Positions 32,876-43,500 of a stretch of DNA of 64,000 nt are shown piece by piece. Each line of letters begins with the position of its first letter. Positions within the stretch are counted from its first letter, which is position 1. Below the pieces are notes generated by a model that saw only the letters and a program-made list of their open reading frames with translations, was not told where the DNA came from and did no database searches. The DNA lies in contig NZ_KB906676.1 in assembly GCF_000381545.1 (NCBI RefSeq), positions 1 through 64,000 of the forward strand, in the 5' to 3' direction. The position numbers were made by a program, and so were the translations under genes. This DNA is from Rhodonellum psychrophilum GCM71 = DSM 17998. GTDB lineage: Bacteria; Bacteroidota; Bacteroidia; Cytophagales; Cyclobacteriaceae.

Positions 32876-34792
32876 TTGAAAACCCAGGCCTTACATATTC
32901 TCCAGACAATTTTTGGATTCGAAGACTTTCGTCCCATCCAGTTGGAAATCGTGCTTTCTGCGATGGAAGGGAAGGATTGTTTGGCATTGCTGCCGACGGG
33001 AGGAGGAAAATCCATCTGTTTTCAAGTGCCGGCTTTGGCGCAGGAAGGGATCTGTCTGGTCGTGAGCCCACTGATAGCCCTGATGAAAGACCAGGTGGAC
33101 AATCTCAGGAAAAAAGGGGTTTTGGCCGCCGCGATTCACTCCGGAATGCATTTCCGGGAGATCGATACGGTTTTGGACAATTGTATTTATGGCAATTATA
33201 AATTCCTCTACGTTTCACCCGAGCGCTTGAAAACGGAGATTTTCATCGAGCGTTTCAAGCAGATGAAAGTCAACCTGATCGCGGTCGATGAGGCACATTG
33301 TATTTCCCAATGGGGATATGATTTCAGGCCATCCTACCTGGAAATCGCGAATATCCGGGAATTCCATCCGAAAGTGCCTTTTATGGCGCTCACGGCTTCG
33401 GCCACTTTGGTCGTCAAAAAGGACATCATCGAGAAGCTGGAGTTGAAGAAGCCTGAGGTATTTGTGCGCTCTTTCAGCCGAAAAAACCTCAGTTATTCGG
33501 TGAGAATAGTGGAAAACAAGCTGGAAAAAGCCATAGACATCCTCAAGCGGGTACCGGGATCCTCCATTGTGTATATTCGAAACCGAAAAGGGACCAAGCA
33601 CATCGCCAACGTCCTCAACCAAATGGGGATTTCCGCCACATTCTACCATGCAGGTGTGGATGGGGCATCCAGGGAATCCCGGCAGCAGGATTGGAAATCT
33701 AACAAAATCAGGGTGATGGTGGCCACCAATGCTTTTGGGATGGGAATCGATAAGCCTGATGTGAGGACGGTGATCCATTTGGACTTGCCCGAAAACCTGG
33801 AAAACTATTATCAGGAAGCCGGTCGGGCAGGAAGGGATGAAATCAAGGCATTTGGCATTTTGCTGACCAATGCGCAGGACATGATTGCGCTGACGGAGAG
33901 GGCCGCAATTGCCTATCCTCCGACTGAATTTCTCAAGAAAGTGTACCAAAGTCTGGCCAATCAGTACCGGATTGCGGTGGGAAGTAGCTTGTTTGTGAGT
34001 TATGATTTTGACCTGGCGGATTTTGCAAAGACCTATAGGCTGGATGTACTTTCCACCTACAACGCGCTTAAGGTTCTTCAGGAAGAGGATTTGGTGGATT
34101 TGAATGAGAGTTTTTTTGTCCCTTCTTCCATCCATTTGCTGGTGGATCCGGGAAAGCTCTATGAATTCCAGATTTCCAATGCAAAACTCGATCCCCTGGT
34201 CAAAGCCCTTTTGCGGACATTTGGAGGGGAGCTTTTTGTCGAATATCTGAAAATCCAAGAATCCAAACTCGCCAAATCCATCAATTTGCCCGAATCCGAA
34301 TTGATCAACCAACTTGAACAATTGGACAAGTTCGGGATATTGGCATACAACAAAAGGAAAGACAAACCTCAGGTGACTTTTCTCTCTCCCAGGTATGATG
34401 CGGGAAAACTCCCGCTGAACGCCAGAAGGATTGACGAAAGGAGGGAAAACACCAAGGTAAAGGCGGCCTCGATGATAGCCTATATCCATAACCAGACACT
34501 TTGTCGGGCCAATCAGATTTCCCAATACTTTGGGGAAGAGGGGGATTTCTTTTGCGGAATCTGTGATACCTGCATCGCCAATAAAAAGGCAGGGATGCTG
34601 GATAAGGTAAATATAGACCTTCGGCAAAAGATCCTTCAAACTTTATCCGATGGAAAAGCGTTTTCTATTCATACGCTACAAGAAACACCAGGCCTGAAAA
34701 ATGACAATTTGACACTTGGTGTGCTCAGAGAAATGGAAGAGGAGGGATTGATTCACTCCGAAGCCAATGGAAACTATAAAATCAAAGCCTGA
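32876..34792 (+). CDS. recQ: ATP-dependent DNA helicase RecQ
   Basis: 638 aa from a TTG start. Walker A LLPTGGGKSICFQVP, DEAHCISQWGYDFRPSY (motif II and aromatic loop), TASATL, GMGIDKPDVRTV and QEAGRAGRD (motif VI). The RecQ zinc-binding region has CGICDTC, and C-terminal winged-helix/HRDC-like sequence follows. 3'-5' helicase in recombination repair. The start lies 1 bp after the hydratase gene, and its TGA overlaps the next ATG, so these genes form an operon. Confidence 0.95.
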   Translation: MKTQALHILQTIFGFEDFRPIQLEIVLSAMEGKDCLALLPTGGGKSICFQVPALAQEGICLVVSPLIALMKDQVDNLRKKGVLAAAIHSGMHFREIDTVLDNCIYGNYKFLYVSPERLKTEIFIERFKQMKVNLIAVDEAHCISQWGYDFRPSYLEIANIREFHPKVPFMALTASATLVVKKDIIEKLELKKPEVFVRSFSRKNLSYSVRIVENKLEKAIDILKRVPGSSIVYIRNRKGTKHIANVLNQMGISATFYHAGVDGASRESRQQDWKSNKIRVMVATNAFGMGIDKPDVRTVIHLDLPENLENYYQEAGRAGRDEIKAFGILLTNAQDMIALTERAAIAYPPTEFLKKVYQSLANQYRIAVGSSLFVSYDFDLADFAKTYRLDVLSTYNALKVLQEEDLVDLNESFFVPSSIHLLVDPGKLYEFQISNAKLDPLVKALLRTFGGELFVEYLKIQESKLAKSINLPESELINQLEQLDKFGILAYNKRKDKPQVTFLSPRYDAGKLPLNARRIDERRENTKVKAASMIAYIHNQTLCRANQISQYFGEEGDFFCGICDTCIANKKAGMLDKVNIDLRQKILQTLSDGKAFSIHTLQETPGLKNDNLTLGVLREMEEEGLIHSEANGNYKIKA

Positions 34793-35382
34793 TGCCCTCA
34801 TTTATCGACGAAATAATTGGAAAATTATTTCCCCAAAAAAAGACACCGATTTCAATCAAAGAAAATTTTGTGCAGTCGGAAACGTCCAAAGCCGATACTG
34901 AGAAATGGTTTGGGTCCGATGAAGGCAAGAAAATCTTGGCATTGGTCCATAAAAACTACCATTACAAAACAGCAGGCATCAACGATTCCCCGGAAATCCA
35001 CATTCTCAAATCCCCCTATGCGAATGGTTTTGCGATCAGTTATGAACATCCCTTCGATGAGAAAACTTTTTCGATGCTTTTCTTTGCATTTGGAAGGCGA
35101 ATGTTAGATTTGGGTTATAATCAAGTTAGTCTGGATAGAAAAATCGAAGAAATCAATGACGATGTCCGCACAATCGAGAAACAATATTTCAAACCGCCCC
35201 TGAGCAGTGCGGATCTGATAGAGCAGAAAATCGATCAGCTCTATGGAAATATCAGCGTAGAAAAAACGAGCATCAACGATAAAGCAAGTTTTCTTAAAAT
35301 ACTAGTTACCGTATATTCGGATCACCTATATCAAAAGGCACGTCCATTTGACCTGTTTATTGATGATTTGTTTCAAATTTAA
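34792..35382 (+). CDS. Uncharacterised protein following recQ
   Basis: This 196-aa soluble protein has no motif I recognise. It has a central region with alternating aromatic and charged residues (HILKSPYANGFAISYEHPFDEKTF) and a C-terminal helical part (SSADLIEQKIDQLYG). It overlaps recQ by 1 bp. Nothing indicates transfer; codon use is like its neighbours. Confidence 0.7.
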   Translation: MPSFIDEIIGKLFPQKKTPISIKENFVQSETSKADTEKWFGSDEGKKILALVHKNYHYKTAGINDSPEIHILKSPYANGFAISYEHPFDEKTFSMLFFAFGRRMLDLGYNQVSLDRKIEEINDDVRTIEKQYFKPPLSSADLIEQKIDQLYGNISVEKTSINDKASFLKILVTVYSDHLYQKARPFDLFIDDLFQI

Positions 35383-35388
35383 AATATT

Positions 35389-35940
35389 ATGAATAGAATT
35401 TCCCTAAGAGAAAACCTTCAAAATTACCGCACACCTTATGAAGAGGAAGCAGATTTTACTTCCGAATTTCTAGAATTGACATTTGATGACCTGGCCTTCA
35501 AAAGGGAAAGACTCGAGGGTCATTTTACCGCATCTGCCTGGATCGTAAACAAAAGGAGGACACATTCCCTTCTGACTTTGCATGGCAAATTGAACCGCTG
35601 GCTACAGTTGGGGGGACATGCCGATGGCAATGAAAACCTATTGGAAGTTGCCATGACAGAAGCGCGCGAAGAAAGCGGCCTCACCTCCCTGAGATTGGTA
35701 GACAGGCGGATTTTTGATATAGACAAGCATATCATTCCCCAAAGGGGCGATGTGCCGGAGCATTTTCACTTTGATGTCAGGTACCTGATCGAAGCGGAAT
35801 TGGATGAGCCATTGATCATCAGCAAAGAAAGCAATGACTTGGCATGGATCAATTTTGATTCTATAGAAGACATGATTGGTTTCAATCCCTCCATTGTGAG
35901 AATGTTGGAAAAGACGAACAAATCGGAAATATTGATCTGA
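35389..35940 (+). CDS. Nudix hydrolase
   Basis: 183 aa with the Nudix box GHADGNENLLEVAMTEAREESGL split as G-x5-E-x7-TE-A-x-EE-x-GL: threonine replaces the usual first arginine of REUxEE, while both metal-binding EE residues remain. It probably hydrolyses a nucleoside diphosphate derivative. The C-terminal half has HFHFDVRYLIEAEL, typical of ADP-ribose/NUDIX-like proteins. It is followed without gap by a thioesterase gene (TGATG overlap). Confidence 0.88.
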   Translation: MNRISLRENLQNYRTPYEEEADFTSEFLELTFDDLAFKRERLEGHFTASAWIVNKRRTHSLLTLHGKLNRWLQLGGHADGNENLLEVAMTEAREESGLTSLRLVDRRIFDIDKHIIPQRGDVPEHFHFDVRYLIEAELDEPLIISKESNDLAWINFDSIEDMIGFNPSIVRMLEKTNKSEILI

Positions 35941-36392
35941 TGGTAAAAAAATATACCGTAGAGGAGGTAAAATCCTCCTTTGTTTTTTCAATCCCCATCC
36001 AAATCAGGTACTCCGATATAGATGGGTACATGCATGTGAACAATGGGATCTATTTCAATTATTTTGAACATGCCCGTGCCCAATATCTTTTCCGGGTCTG
36101 TGATTGGGATATTTTGGAAATAGGTACCGTTGTCGCCAATATCAATCTTGATTTTTTCAGACCCATGCACGTTCTGGATCTCCCTATTGCCTATGTGCGC
36201 TGCCTGGAAGTCGGTAAATCTTCTTTTGTTTTGGAACAGGTGCTGATGGGTTTGACGGCTAATGGGGAAGAAAAAGTCTTTGCTTCAGCCATGACCACCA
36301 TGGTATCCGTGGATATGAAATCCATGAGGCCAACACCGGTTCCTTCCGAATACGTATCAAAAATGCTGGTCGGTACTTTTGGCAAGGCATAA
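35940..36392 (+). CDS. Acyl-CoA thioesterase (4HBT hot-dog fold)
   Basis: 150 aa with the 4HBT signature IRYSDIDGYMHVNNGIYFNYFEHARAQYLF. D in the SDID segment and the HVNN asparagine motif define the FcbC/YbgC-type active site. Hydrolyses acyl-CoA thioesters. Starts on the stop of the Nudix gene. Substrate not deducible. Confidence 0.9.
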   Translation: MVKKYTVEEVKSSFVFSIPIQIRYSDIDGYMHVNNGIYFNYFEHARAQYLFRVCDWDILEIGTVVANINLDFFRPMHVLDLPIAYVRCLEVGKSSFVLEQVLMGLTANGEEKVFASAMTTMVSVDMKSMRPTPVPSEYVSKMLVGTFGKA

Positions 36393-36421
36393 ATCCCTAT
36401 CTTTGCCCAAAATTCAACCAC

Positions 36422-37132
36422 GTGAAAAGATCAATTATTTTGCTGAGTGCCCTATTTCTCATGTTCTCGTGCTCACCCTCAGAACAAGAGCTGTTTGACG
36501 AAGGAATCAAATTGATGGAGTCCGGACAATTGGATAAATCAATCGGGTTTTTTGACCGGGCAATTGAAAAAAATACAGAATTTATCGCTGCGCACAATGC
36601 GAAAGGAGTCGCCTACTTCCAACAGGAAGCGTACGACAGTGCAATCGCCTCCTTTACTGCGGCGATCCGATTGGATTCCACTTCCTATAAGTCATTCTTC
36701 AACCGGGGCAATGCCCATTTGGAGAAAAAATCCTACAAAGAAGCCTTAATTGATTACAATTATGCCAATGGTTTGGACCTCCAGCAAGTTGATGTCTATT
36801 ACAACAGAGGTTTGGCGCTGCTGGGCATGGAAGCTTACGAAGATGCCCTGTTGGATTTTGACATGGCGCTTCAGGCAAATCCAAACCAACCTTTGGCCTT
36901 GTTCAACAAAGCAAAAGCCCAATTGGGGAACAATGATCCTCTTGGAGCCTTGGAGACTTTGGCCGCCACTGTGGAGGTCGATAACCGAAACGGAGCCGCT
37001 TTTTATCTTTTGGGAGTGACCCAAATGAGTGCTTTGGGGATGAAAGAAGAGGGTTGCGCCAACTTGAAGATGTCCTTGAGTTTGGGTTATACCGAAGCCA
37101 AAACTTGGATCAACGATTTTTGCCAAGAGTAA
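36422..37132 (+). CDS. TPR-repeat lipoprotein
   Basis: 236 aa from a GTG start. The lipoprotein signal IILLSALFLMFSC gives a lipidated Cys ~17. At least five TPR units follow, each ~34 aa with AxxxxGxxxxxxGxxxxAIxxF-type patterns (e.g. AHNAKGVAYFQQEAYDSAIA, YYNRGLALLGMEAYEDALLD). It probably acts as a scaffold in the outer-membrane inner leaflet. Its TAA overlaps the next start. Confidence 0.88.
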   Translation: MKRSIILLSALFLMFSCSPSEQELFDEGIKLMESGQLDKSIGFFDRAIEKNTEFIAAHNAKGVAYFQQEAYDSAIASFTAAIRLDSTSYKSFFNRGNAHLEKKSYKEALIDYNYANGLDLQQVDVYYNRGLALLGMEAYEDALLDFDMALQANPNQPLALFNKAKAQLGNNDPLGALETLAATVEVDNRNGAAFYLLGVTQMSALGMKEEGCANLKMSLSLGYTEAKTWINDFCQE

Positions 37133-38121
37133 TGGCTGCGATAGGGAAGGATATTACCACAGCCAAGGGTTTGCTGGAATCCGGCGAGTTGGTTGGGATT
37201 CCAACGGAAACCGTCTATGGTTTGGCGGGAAATGCCTTTGATCCCGATGCCGTAGCCAAAATCTTCGCAGTCAAAGACAGGCCAAGTTTTGACCCACTGA
37301 TCATTCATACGGCATCCTTGCACCAAGTTTCCGATTTCACGACCCATATTCCAGATTCACTTTTTCTATTGGCAAAAAAATATTGGCCTGGACCATTGAC
37401 GCTTTTATTGGAGAGAAAACCCAATATTTCTGACTTGGTCACGAGTGGTTTGGACACCGTGGCGGTGAGGGTTCCCCAACACCCTTTGGCACTTTCTCTG
37501 CTGGCATCTTTGGATTTTCCCTTGGCTGCTCCGAGTGCAAATCCTTTTGGATACATCAGTCCTACCCAAGCGGACCATGTAAATGCCCAGCTGGGTGACA
37601 AAATACCCTATATTTTGGATGGTGGGGATTGTAAAGTAGGATTGGAAAGCACCATAGTGGGCATGGAGAATGGCCAAGTGACTGTCTACCGTTTGGGTGG
37701 ATTGGATATCGATGCCATCGAGTCGGTTGTTGGCCGGGTTGTTGTAAAGACCCATTCCAGCAGCAATCCAAAATCTCCGGGAATGCTCAAAAGCCATTAC
37801 GCACCGAAAAAACCATTTGTTTTAGGCAATCTAAAAGAGTTGGTCAATTCATGTATAAGCGAGAAAAAAACCTTCGCGGTATTGTCTTTCAAAAAGCACT
37901 TTGCCGAAATCCCAGAGACCCAACAACTGGATTTAAGTCCTACGGGAGATTTGGACGAGGCGGCAAAAAATCTTTTTGCCGCGATGAGGGCTTTGGATAG
38001 CATGGATGTTTCTGTAATTTTAGCAGAACTTTTGCCCGAAGAAGGTTTGGGCAGGGCAATCAACGACAGGCTGAGGAGAGCCGCGGCCGATAATAAACAG
38101 GGATTGCATCATTCTAGCTGA
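37132..38121 (+). CDS. sua5: L-threonylcarbamoyladenylate synthase, Sua5 type
   Basis: 329 aa from ATG 37132. YrdC domain with GIPTETVYGLAGNAFDPDAV and FDPLIIHTASL, AAPSANPFGYISPT, then a Sua5 C-terminal domain (~230-329). It makes threonylcarbamoyl-AMP for t6A37 tRNA modification. The longer frame from 37054 would overlap the TPR gene deeply, so the ATG coupled to the TAA is preferred. This is the second tRNA-linked gene in the window but is unrelated to the island. Confidence 0.93.
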   Translation: MAAIGKDITTAKGLLESGELVGIPTETVYGLAGNAFDPDAVAKIFAVKDRPSFDPLIIHTASLHQVSDFTTHIPDSLFLLAKKYWPGPLTLLLERKPNISDLVTSGLDTVAVRVPQHPLALSLLASLDFPLAAPSANPFGYISPTQADHVNAQLGDKIPYILDGGDCKVGLESTIVGMENGQVTVYRLGGLDIDAIESVVGRVVVKTHSSSNPKSPGMLKSHYAPKKPFVLGNLKELVNSCISEKKTFAVLSFKKHFAEIPETQQLDLSPTGDLDEAAKNLFAAMRALDSMDVSVILAELLPEEGLGRAINDRLRRAAADNKQGLHHSS

Positions 38122-38221
38122 AAAGAGGGAGGATTTAAAATCTTGTCTTTTTCCGGTTCTGTAAAAAAATAATTAAATAAGCTTCGGATTTCCGACTTTC
38201 AACCATTAACCAACAATAAAC

Positions 38222-39424
38222 ATGAAAAACAGAGTTAAAAATATGGATAACCTTGACTTTAAAGGTAAAAAAGCCTTGGTCAGGGTAGATTTCAATGTCC
38301 CTTTGGATGACCATTTGAATGTTACCGACGATTCTAGGATCAGCGCGGCCATTCCAACCATTGAGAAAATACTCGAAGATGGGGGTTCTGTAATTTTGAT
38401 GTCACATCTGGGAAGGCCTAAAGATGGCCCCACGGATAAATATTCATTAAAACACGTGATCAACCACCTTCAAAAATTGGTAGGACGTTCCGTGAAGTTC
38501 GCTCCGGATTGTATTGGTTCAGAAGCGAAGCAGTTGGCCGCGGGGCTGCAGCCAGGAGAGATCCTTTTATTGGAAAATCTAAGATTTTACAAAGAAGAAG
38601 AAAAAGGAGACGAGGAATTTGCGAAAAAACTGGCTTCTCTTGGAGATGTCTATGTCAATGATGCCTTTGGAACCGCTCATCGAGCACATGCTTCCACGGC
38701 TGTGATTGCCAAGTTTTTTGATACCAAAGTAAGTGGGTATTTGATGCAATCCGAGTTGGAGAATGCAGACAAAGTCCTTGAAAATCCGGAAAGGCCTTAC
38801 ACTGCCATCATGGGCGGTGCCAAGATTTCGGATAAAATCATGATCATCGAGCGCTTGTTGGACAAAGTGGACAACTTGATCATCGGTGGCGGAATGTCAT
38901 ATACTTTCGCAAAGGCTCAAGGAGGCACCATCGGGGACTCACTTTGCGAGGAAGATAAATTGGATTTTGTATTGGAATTGCTGGAAAAGGCAAGGGCCAA
39001 AGGTGTGAAAATCATCCTTCCGGAAGATTCCATTACGTCCAAGGCTTTCGCAAATGATGCGGAGCAAGGCGTGGCCAATAAGGGCGAAATCCCTGATGGC
39101 TGGATGGGATTGGACATTGGACCAAAGAGCCGGGAGATATTTGCAGAAGTGATCAAAGCCTCCAAAACCATTCTTTGGAATGGTCCAATGGGCGTATTTG
39201 AGATGGACAGTTTCGACAAAGGAACCAAAGCCGTGGCAGATGCTGTGGTGGAGGCGACCAAAAGCGGAGCATTCTCCCTGATCGGTGGCGGAGATTCCGC
39301 AGCTGCGGTGAATAAGTTTGGTTACGGAGATAAGGTCTCCTACGTGTCCACCGGTGGTGGTGCTTTGCTAGAGCACATGGAAGGCAGAGTGCTTCCTGGT
39401 GTTGAGGCCTTGCAGCCAAAATAA
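38222..39424 (+). CDS. pgk: Phosphoglycerate kinase
   Basis: 400 aa with PGK signatures [13 protein letters not shown] near the N-terminus, [45 protein letters not shown] and GGGDSAAAV. Standard length. Glycolytic 1,3-BPG/ADP reaction. An in-frame ATG at 38243 could also be the start; 38222 gives seven additional residues. A terminator follows at 39457-39485. Confidence 0.97.
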   Translation: MKNRVKNMDNLDFKGKKALVRVDFNVPLDDHLNVTDDSRISAAIPTIEKILEDGGSVILMSHLGRPKDGPTDKYSLKHVINHLQKLVGRSVKFAPDCIGSEAKQLAAGLQPGEILLLENLRFYKEEEKGDEEFAKKLASLGDVYVNDAFGTAHRAHASTAVIAKFFDTKVSGYLMQSELENADKVLENPERPYTAIMGGAKISDKIMIIERLLDKVDNLIIGGGMSYTFAKAQGGTIGDSLCEEDKLDFVLELLEKARAKGVKIILPEDSITSKAFANDAEQGVANKGEIPDGWMGLDIGPKSREIFAEVIKASKTILWNGPMGVFEMDSFDKGTKAVADAVVEATKSGAFSLIGGGDSAAAVNKFGYGDKVSYVSTGGGALLEHMEGRVLPGVEALQPK

Positions 39425-39456
39425 AAAAGTGTTGAAATTTCAGTGTATACAAATAC

Positions 39457-39485
39457 AAAAAAGACCGATCCAATCGGTCTTTTTT
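39457..39485. terminator. Bidirectional terminator after pgk
   Basis: AAAAAAGACCGAT (39457-39469) pairs with ATCGGTCTTTTTT (39473-39485) around a 3-nt loop. Confidence 0.85.
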
Positions 39486-39668
39486 GCTTTAAAGATGTTT
39501 AACCTTATGTGTTTTTCCGATAATGGTGTATATTCCCTCGCTTAGCTACCGATGTATCTTTTTTCCCATGAGGGAGATATCATTGAAAACAATATCTTTC
39601 CGGATATAAGGTTGGTAAAGTTTTAAACTTTACTTTTGGTCGGTAATGGGTATGAAATTGTTAGAAGT

Positions 39669-39935
39669 ATGAAAAAGGGTTTGGCTTCCTGTTTTTTATT
39701 GTTGGGGCTATTGGCTTGTATGGATATTCAGGAAATCAAAGATCCCTGCATGGTCTATCTCAAGGACGGCACCTCCTTTGAAATTATGGAGGATATCAGG
39801 AGAAGCAAAGAAACAGGCGTTTTCACCTATCGGGATGAGGACGGCAAGTTGTGGTCGCTAGACATCAAGAACGAACAAAGTGAGATCGACAGTGTGGTTT
39901 GCGTGAATCGTGTTTACAAAAAGAAAGTTGAATAG
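39669..39935 (+). CDS. Small uncharacterised lipoprotein
   Basis: 88 aa from ATG 39669; an in-frame upstream ATG exists at 39636. Signal KKGLASCFLLLGLLACMD with lipobox LLAC, then a short mature domain (MVYLKDGTSFEIMEDIRRSK, FTYRDEDGKLWSLDI) likely to form beta strands. Family unknown. It stands alone between the pgk terminator and a long gap. Confidence 0.65.
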   Translation: MKKGLASCFLLLGLLACMDIQEIKDPCMVYLKDGTSFEIMEDIRRSKETGVFTYRDEDGKLWSLDIKNEQSEIDSVVCVNRVYKKKVE

Positions 39936-40511
39936 CCGTACGTTTGGATTTGCTTCCCCAAAGGGTTTTGTTGTTTTTTGATCCGTTAAGCATTATTTTT
40001 TCCAGATTCAGAAAAAAAGTAGTTGCCCAAAATCCGATCCGGATCCTTTTTTAGCCCTGTGGTTTTCAATTCAACGCTTGTGATGCATGACAATTACAAT
40101 CTGGGATTGTAATTCACTGATGATCAAATAGCTGTTGGCTATTTTTGACTTCACCCTATTGGTGTCAGAAATTAGTCTCCCAATGATCTGATTTTCTTGC
40201 AATTTCGATAACCTTAAGAAGTCTAATGCATATTTCCATCTAACTAACCTCAAGTTATCTGCTTTCCGTTACTTTTCCGCTGTCTTAGAATTCTGGTTCA
40301 ATGGCCTTGGGAAACCGTGATTTGCCCAGCATGTAAAAAGTACACATTGAAGCGTTTTTTATCTAAATATTATTTGTAAATTTCACGCTTTGTCAATTCA
40401 AAATGTATTTATCATTTCGTTTTCTCCACTTCAACCCATTATTCCCCATTCAAAAATCAACTTTGAGTTGATCTGTAAAAAATATTTATATTTCCTGCAA
40501 AACAATACCCT
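39936..40511. other. 576-bp intergenic region
   Basis: No convincing gene. The last ~130 bases are AT-rich and hold a weak Bacteroidota-like promoter (TTG near 40475, TATATTTC near 40489) before the large ThuA-PQQ gene. Nothing else is seen. Confidence 0.3.
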
Positions 40512-43500
40512 ATGATAACCCAAACCTATTTGAAAAAAAGCCTATTGCTATTGGCTTGTACGCTTATCCTTTTTTCCTCCTGCAACAAGCGATCGGGCGA
40601 TCCCAAAGTCCTTGTCTTCAGCAAAACGGCAGGATTTCACCATGAATCCATCGCCAGTGGCATTGCCGCCATCCAGAAATTGGGCGCCGAGAATGGTTTT
40701 GCCGTGGACACCACCACCAATTCGGATAATTTCAACGAAGAAAATCTCAGCCAATATTCAACGGTCATTTGGTTGAGCACCACAGGAGAAGTACTGAATC
40801 ATTATCAGGAAGCCGACTTTGAACGCTACATCCAAGCGGGTGGAGGATTTGTCGGTGTCCATGCCGCTACCGACACGGAATACCACTGGGGTTGGTACAA
40901 CCGACTTGTAGGCGCTTATTTCCTAGATCACCCAGGGATCAATGATCCACATCCAAATGTGCAGGATGGAACAATCAATGTCACCGACCGCAGCCATTCC
41001 ACCACCAAGTTTCTTCCCGAAATCTGGAACAGAAAAGACGAATGGTACAGTTTCAAAAAATTGAATCCTGAGGTAAATGTCCTCATGAATCTGGATGAAA
41101 GCAGCTACCAAGGTGGTGTCAAAATGGGAGAGCATCCTGTCGCCTGGTACCATGAATACGATGGGGGAAGGGCTTTTTACACCGCAGGTGGCCATACCAA
41201 TGAATCCTATACCGAAGATCTTTTCCTCCAGCACCTACTCGCAGGCATCCAGTATGCCATTGGAGACAACAAGAAGCTGGACTATTCCAAAGCCAAAACC
41301 CAAAGGATTCCTGAGGAAAATCGTTTTGAAAAAACAGATCTGGTGAAAGGCGTCTTTACCGAACCTACGGAAATGACTGTTCTTCCCAATCTTGACATCT
41401 TGATCGCACAGCGAAGAGGAGAAGTGATGTTTTATAAAAGCGGGGATTCCACAGCAAATGAAATCGCCAAGTTGGATGTGTACTGGAAAACAGAAACCCC
41501 TGGCGTGAATGCCGAGGAAGGCCTGATGGGTATCCAAAAAGACCCGAATTATGCCAAAAACGGCCATGTTTTCGTTTTTTATAGCCCTATTGACAAGGAA
41601 GTCAACAGGTTGTCCAGGTTTACCTTTAAAAACGACACTTGGGACATGGCTTCCGAAAAAATCGTATTGGAATTCTATTCACAAAGAAATATCTGTTGCC
41701 ATACAGGCGGCTCCATTGCCTTTGACAAGGATGGGTTGTTGTATGTGTCTACAGGAGATAACTCGACGCCTTTTGATGAGGCAGGTCAAAAATTCCAAAC
41801 CAAAGGATACGCGCCCGTGGATGGCAGACCAGGTCATGAGCAATTTGATGCCAGAAGGAGTTCAGGAAATTCCAATGACCTGAGGGGTAAAATCCTTCGG
41901 ATCAAAGTCAAAGAGGACGGTACTTATGAAATTCCCGAAGGCAATCTGTATCCAAAAGGAACGGAGGGCACCCGACCGGAAATCTACGTCCAAGGAAACA
42001 GAAATCCTTACAGGATTAGTATAGATCAGAAAAACGGATTCCTTTATTGGGGAGAAGTTGGGCCGGATGCCAATATGGACAGTTTGGACAACAGGGGCCC
42101 ACGTGGCTACGATGAAGTCAACCAGGCAAGAAAAGCCGGGAATTTTGGCTGGCCGTACTTTGTGGGAGACAATTACGGTTATTTTGATTACGATTATGAA
42201 ACCGGAACATCCACCAAGGCTTTCGATCCTGCAAAACCTGTCAACACCTCACTGAACAATACCGGTATCAAAGATTTGCCAAAGGCAGAACCTGCATTTA
42301 TCTGGTATCCTTATGGTGCTTCAGAAGAATTCCCACAACTGGGCACAGGCGGAAGAAACGCCATGGCAGGTCCGGTGTATTACACCGATATGTTTCCCAA
42401 AGAAACCCGATATCCGGACTACTACAATGGAAAATTCTTTATGTATGATTGGATAAGGGGTTGGATCAAAGTAGTCACCATGCAGCCAAATGGCGATTTC
42501 GACAAGATGGATCCCTTTATGTCCACCACCAAATTCAATGCATTGATGGACATGGAAGTTGGCTCGGACGGAAAAATCTACGTCTTGGAATATGGCAATG
42601 GTTGGTTTACCAAAAATGCGGATTCCGGGCTCTCCAGAATTGATTTCAACGATGGAAACAGAACTCCGGTGGTACAGAAAATAACCGTGGACAAAACCTC
42701 AGGTGCCTTGCCTTTTACGGCGGTCTTCAAGGTGGACGCCAGCGATCCTGAGAATGATCCCCTGACTTTTGTCTGGGACTTGGGCAATGGCGAAACGGTC
42801 ACGACTTCCGAACCCGAATTGAAACATACCTTCAATGCACTTGGGGATTACGATGTACAGGTGCAGGTAAGCGATCCAGGAAAGCTATCTGCAAAGAGCA
42901 ATCTGGTTTCAGTCTATGCGGGCAACATTGCTCCAATTGTCAATATCCAGGTTGAAGGCAACCAAACCTTTTATTTCGCCAACAAACCAGTTTCCTACAC
43001 CATCACGGTCACGGATCCGGATGATGCAGAGGTTGGGAAAGATCTTTCCTCCTTGTTTGTATCTGCGGATTACATCTCGGGAGTGGACATGGCAGAAGCT
43101 TCCCAAGGCCATCTCATCATGACCGAAGCGATGACAGGCAAAAGCCTGATGGGTTCACTGACCTGCAAGACTTGCCACAAAGACGACGAGGCTTCCATAG
43201 GGCCCTCCTTCACAGAAGTGGCCAGAAAATACAGAAGAAACCCAAATGCGGTGGATTATCTCGTCAATAAAATCCAAAAAGGAGGCGGAGGGATCTGGGG
43301 AGAAACTGTCATGCCAGCCAACCCGGAATTGAAAAATGATGACGGCCGTAAGATCGCTGCTTACATCCTTTCCTTGGGCAGAAGGGGAGAAACTCTCCCA
43401 TCTTTGCCAGCCAAAGGAACCGTAAAACCAACCCTGGACAAAGCGCCAAGCGACAATGGCGTGTTGATCCTTTCTGCCAGCTTTACCGATCGAGGTGGGG

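Noticed and set aside
33215-34639. 474-aa antisense ORF opposite recQ
   Set aside because: Low-complexity shadow of a well-supported helicase gene in the opposite strand; no domain, no start context.
37054-37131. 26-codon N-terminal extension of Sua5
   Set aside because: Reads through the TPR gene in another frame; the ATG at 37132 overlaps the stop and matches the family start.
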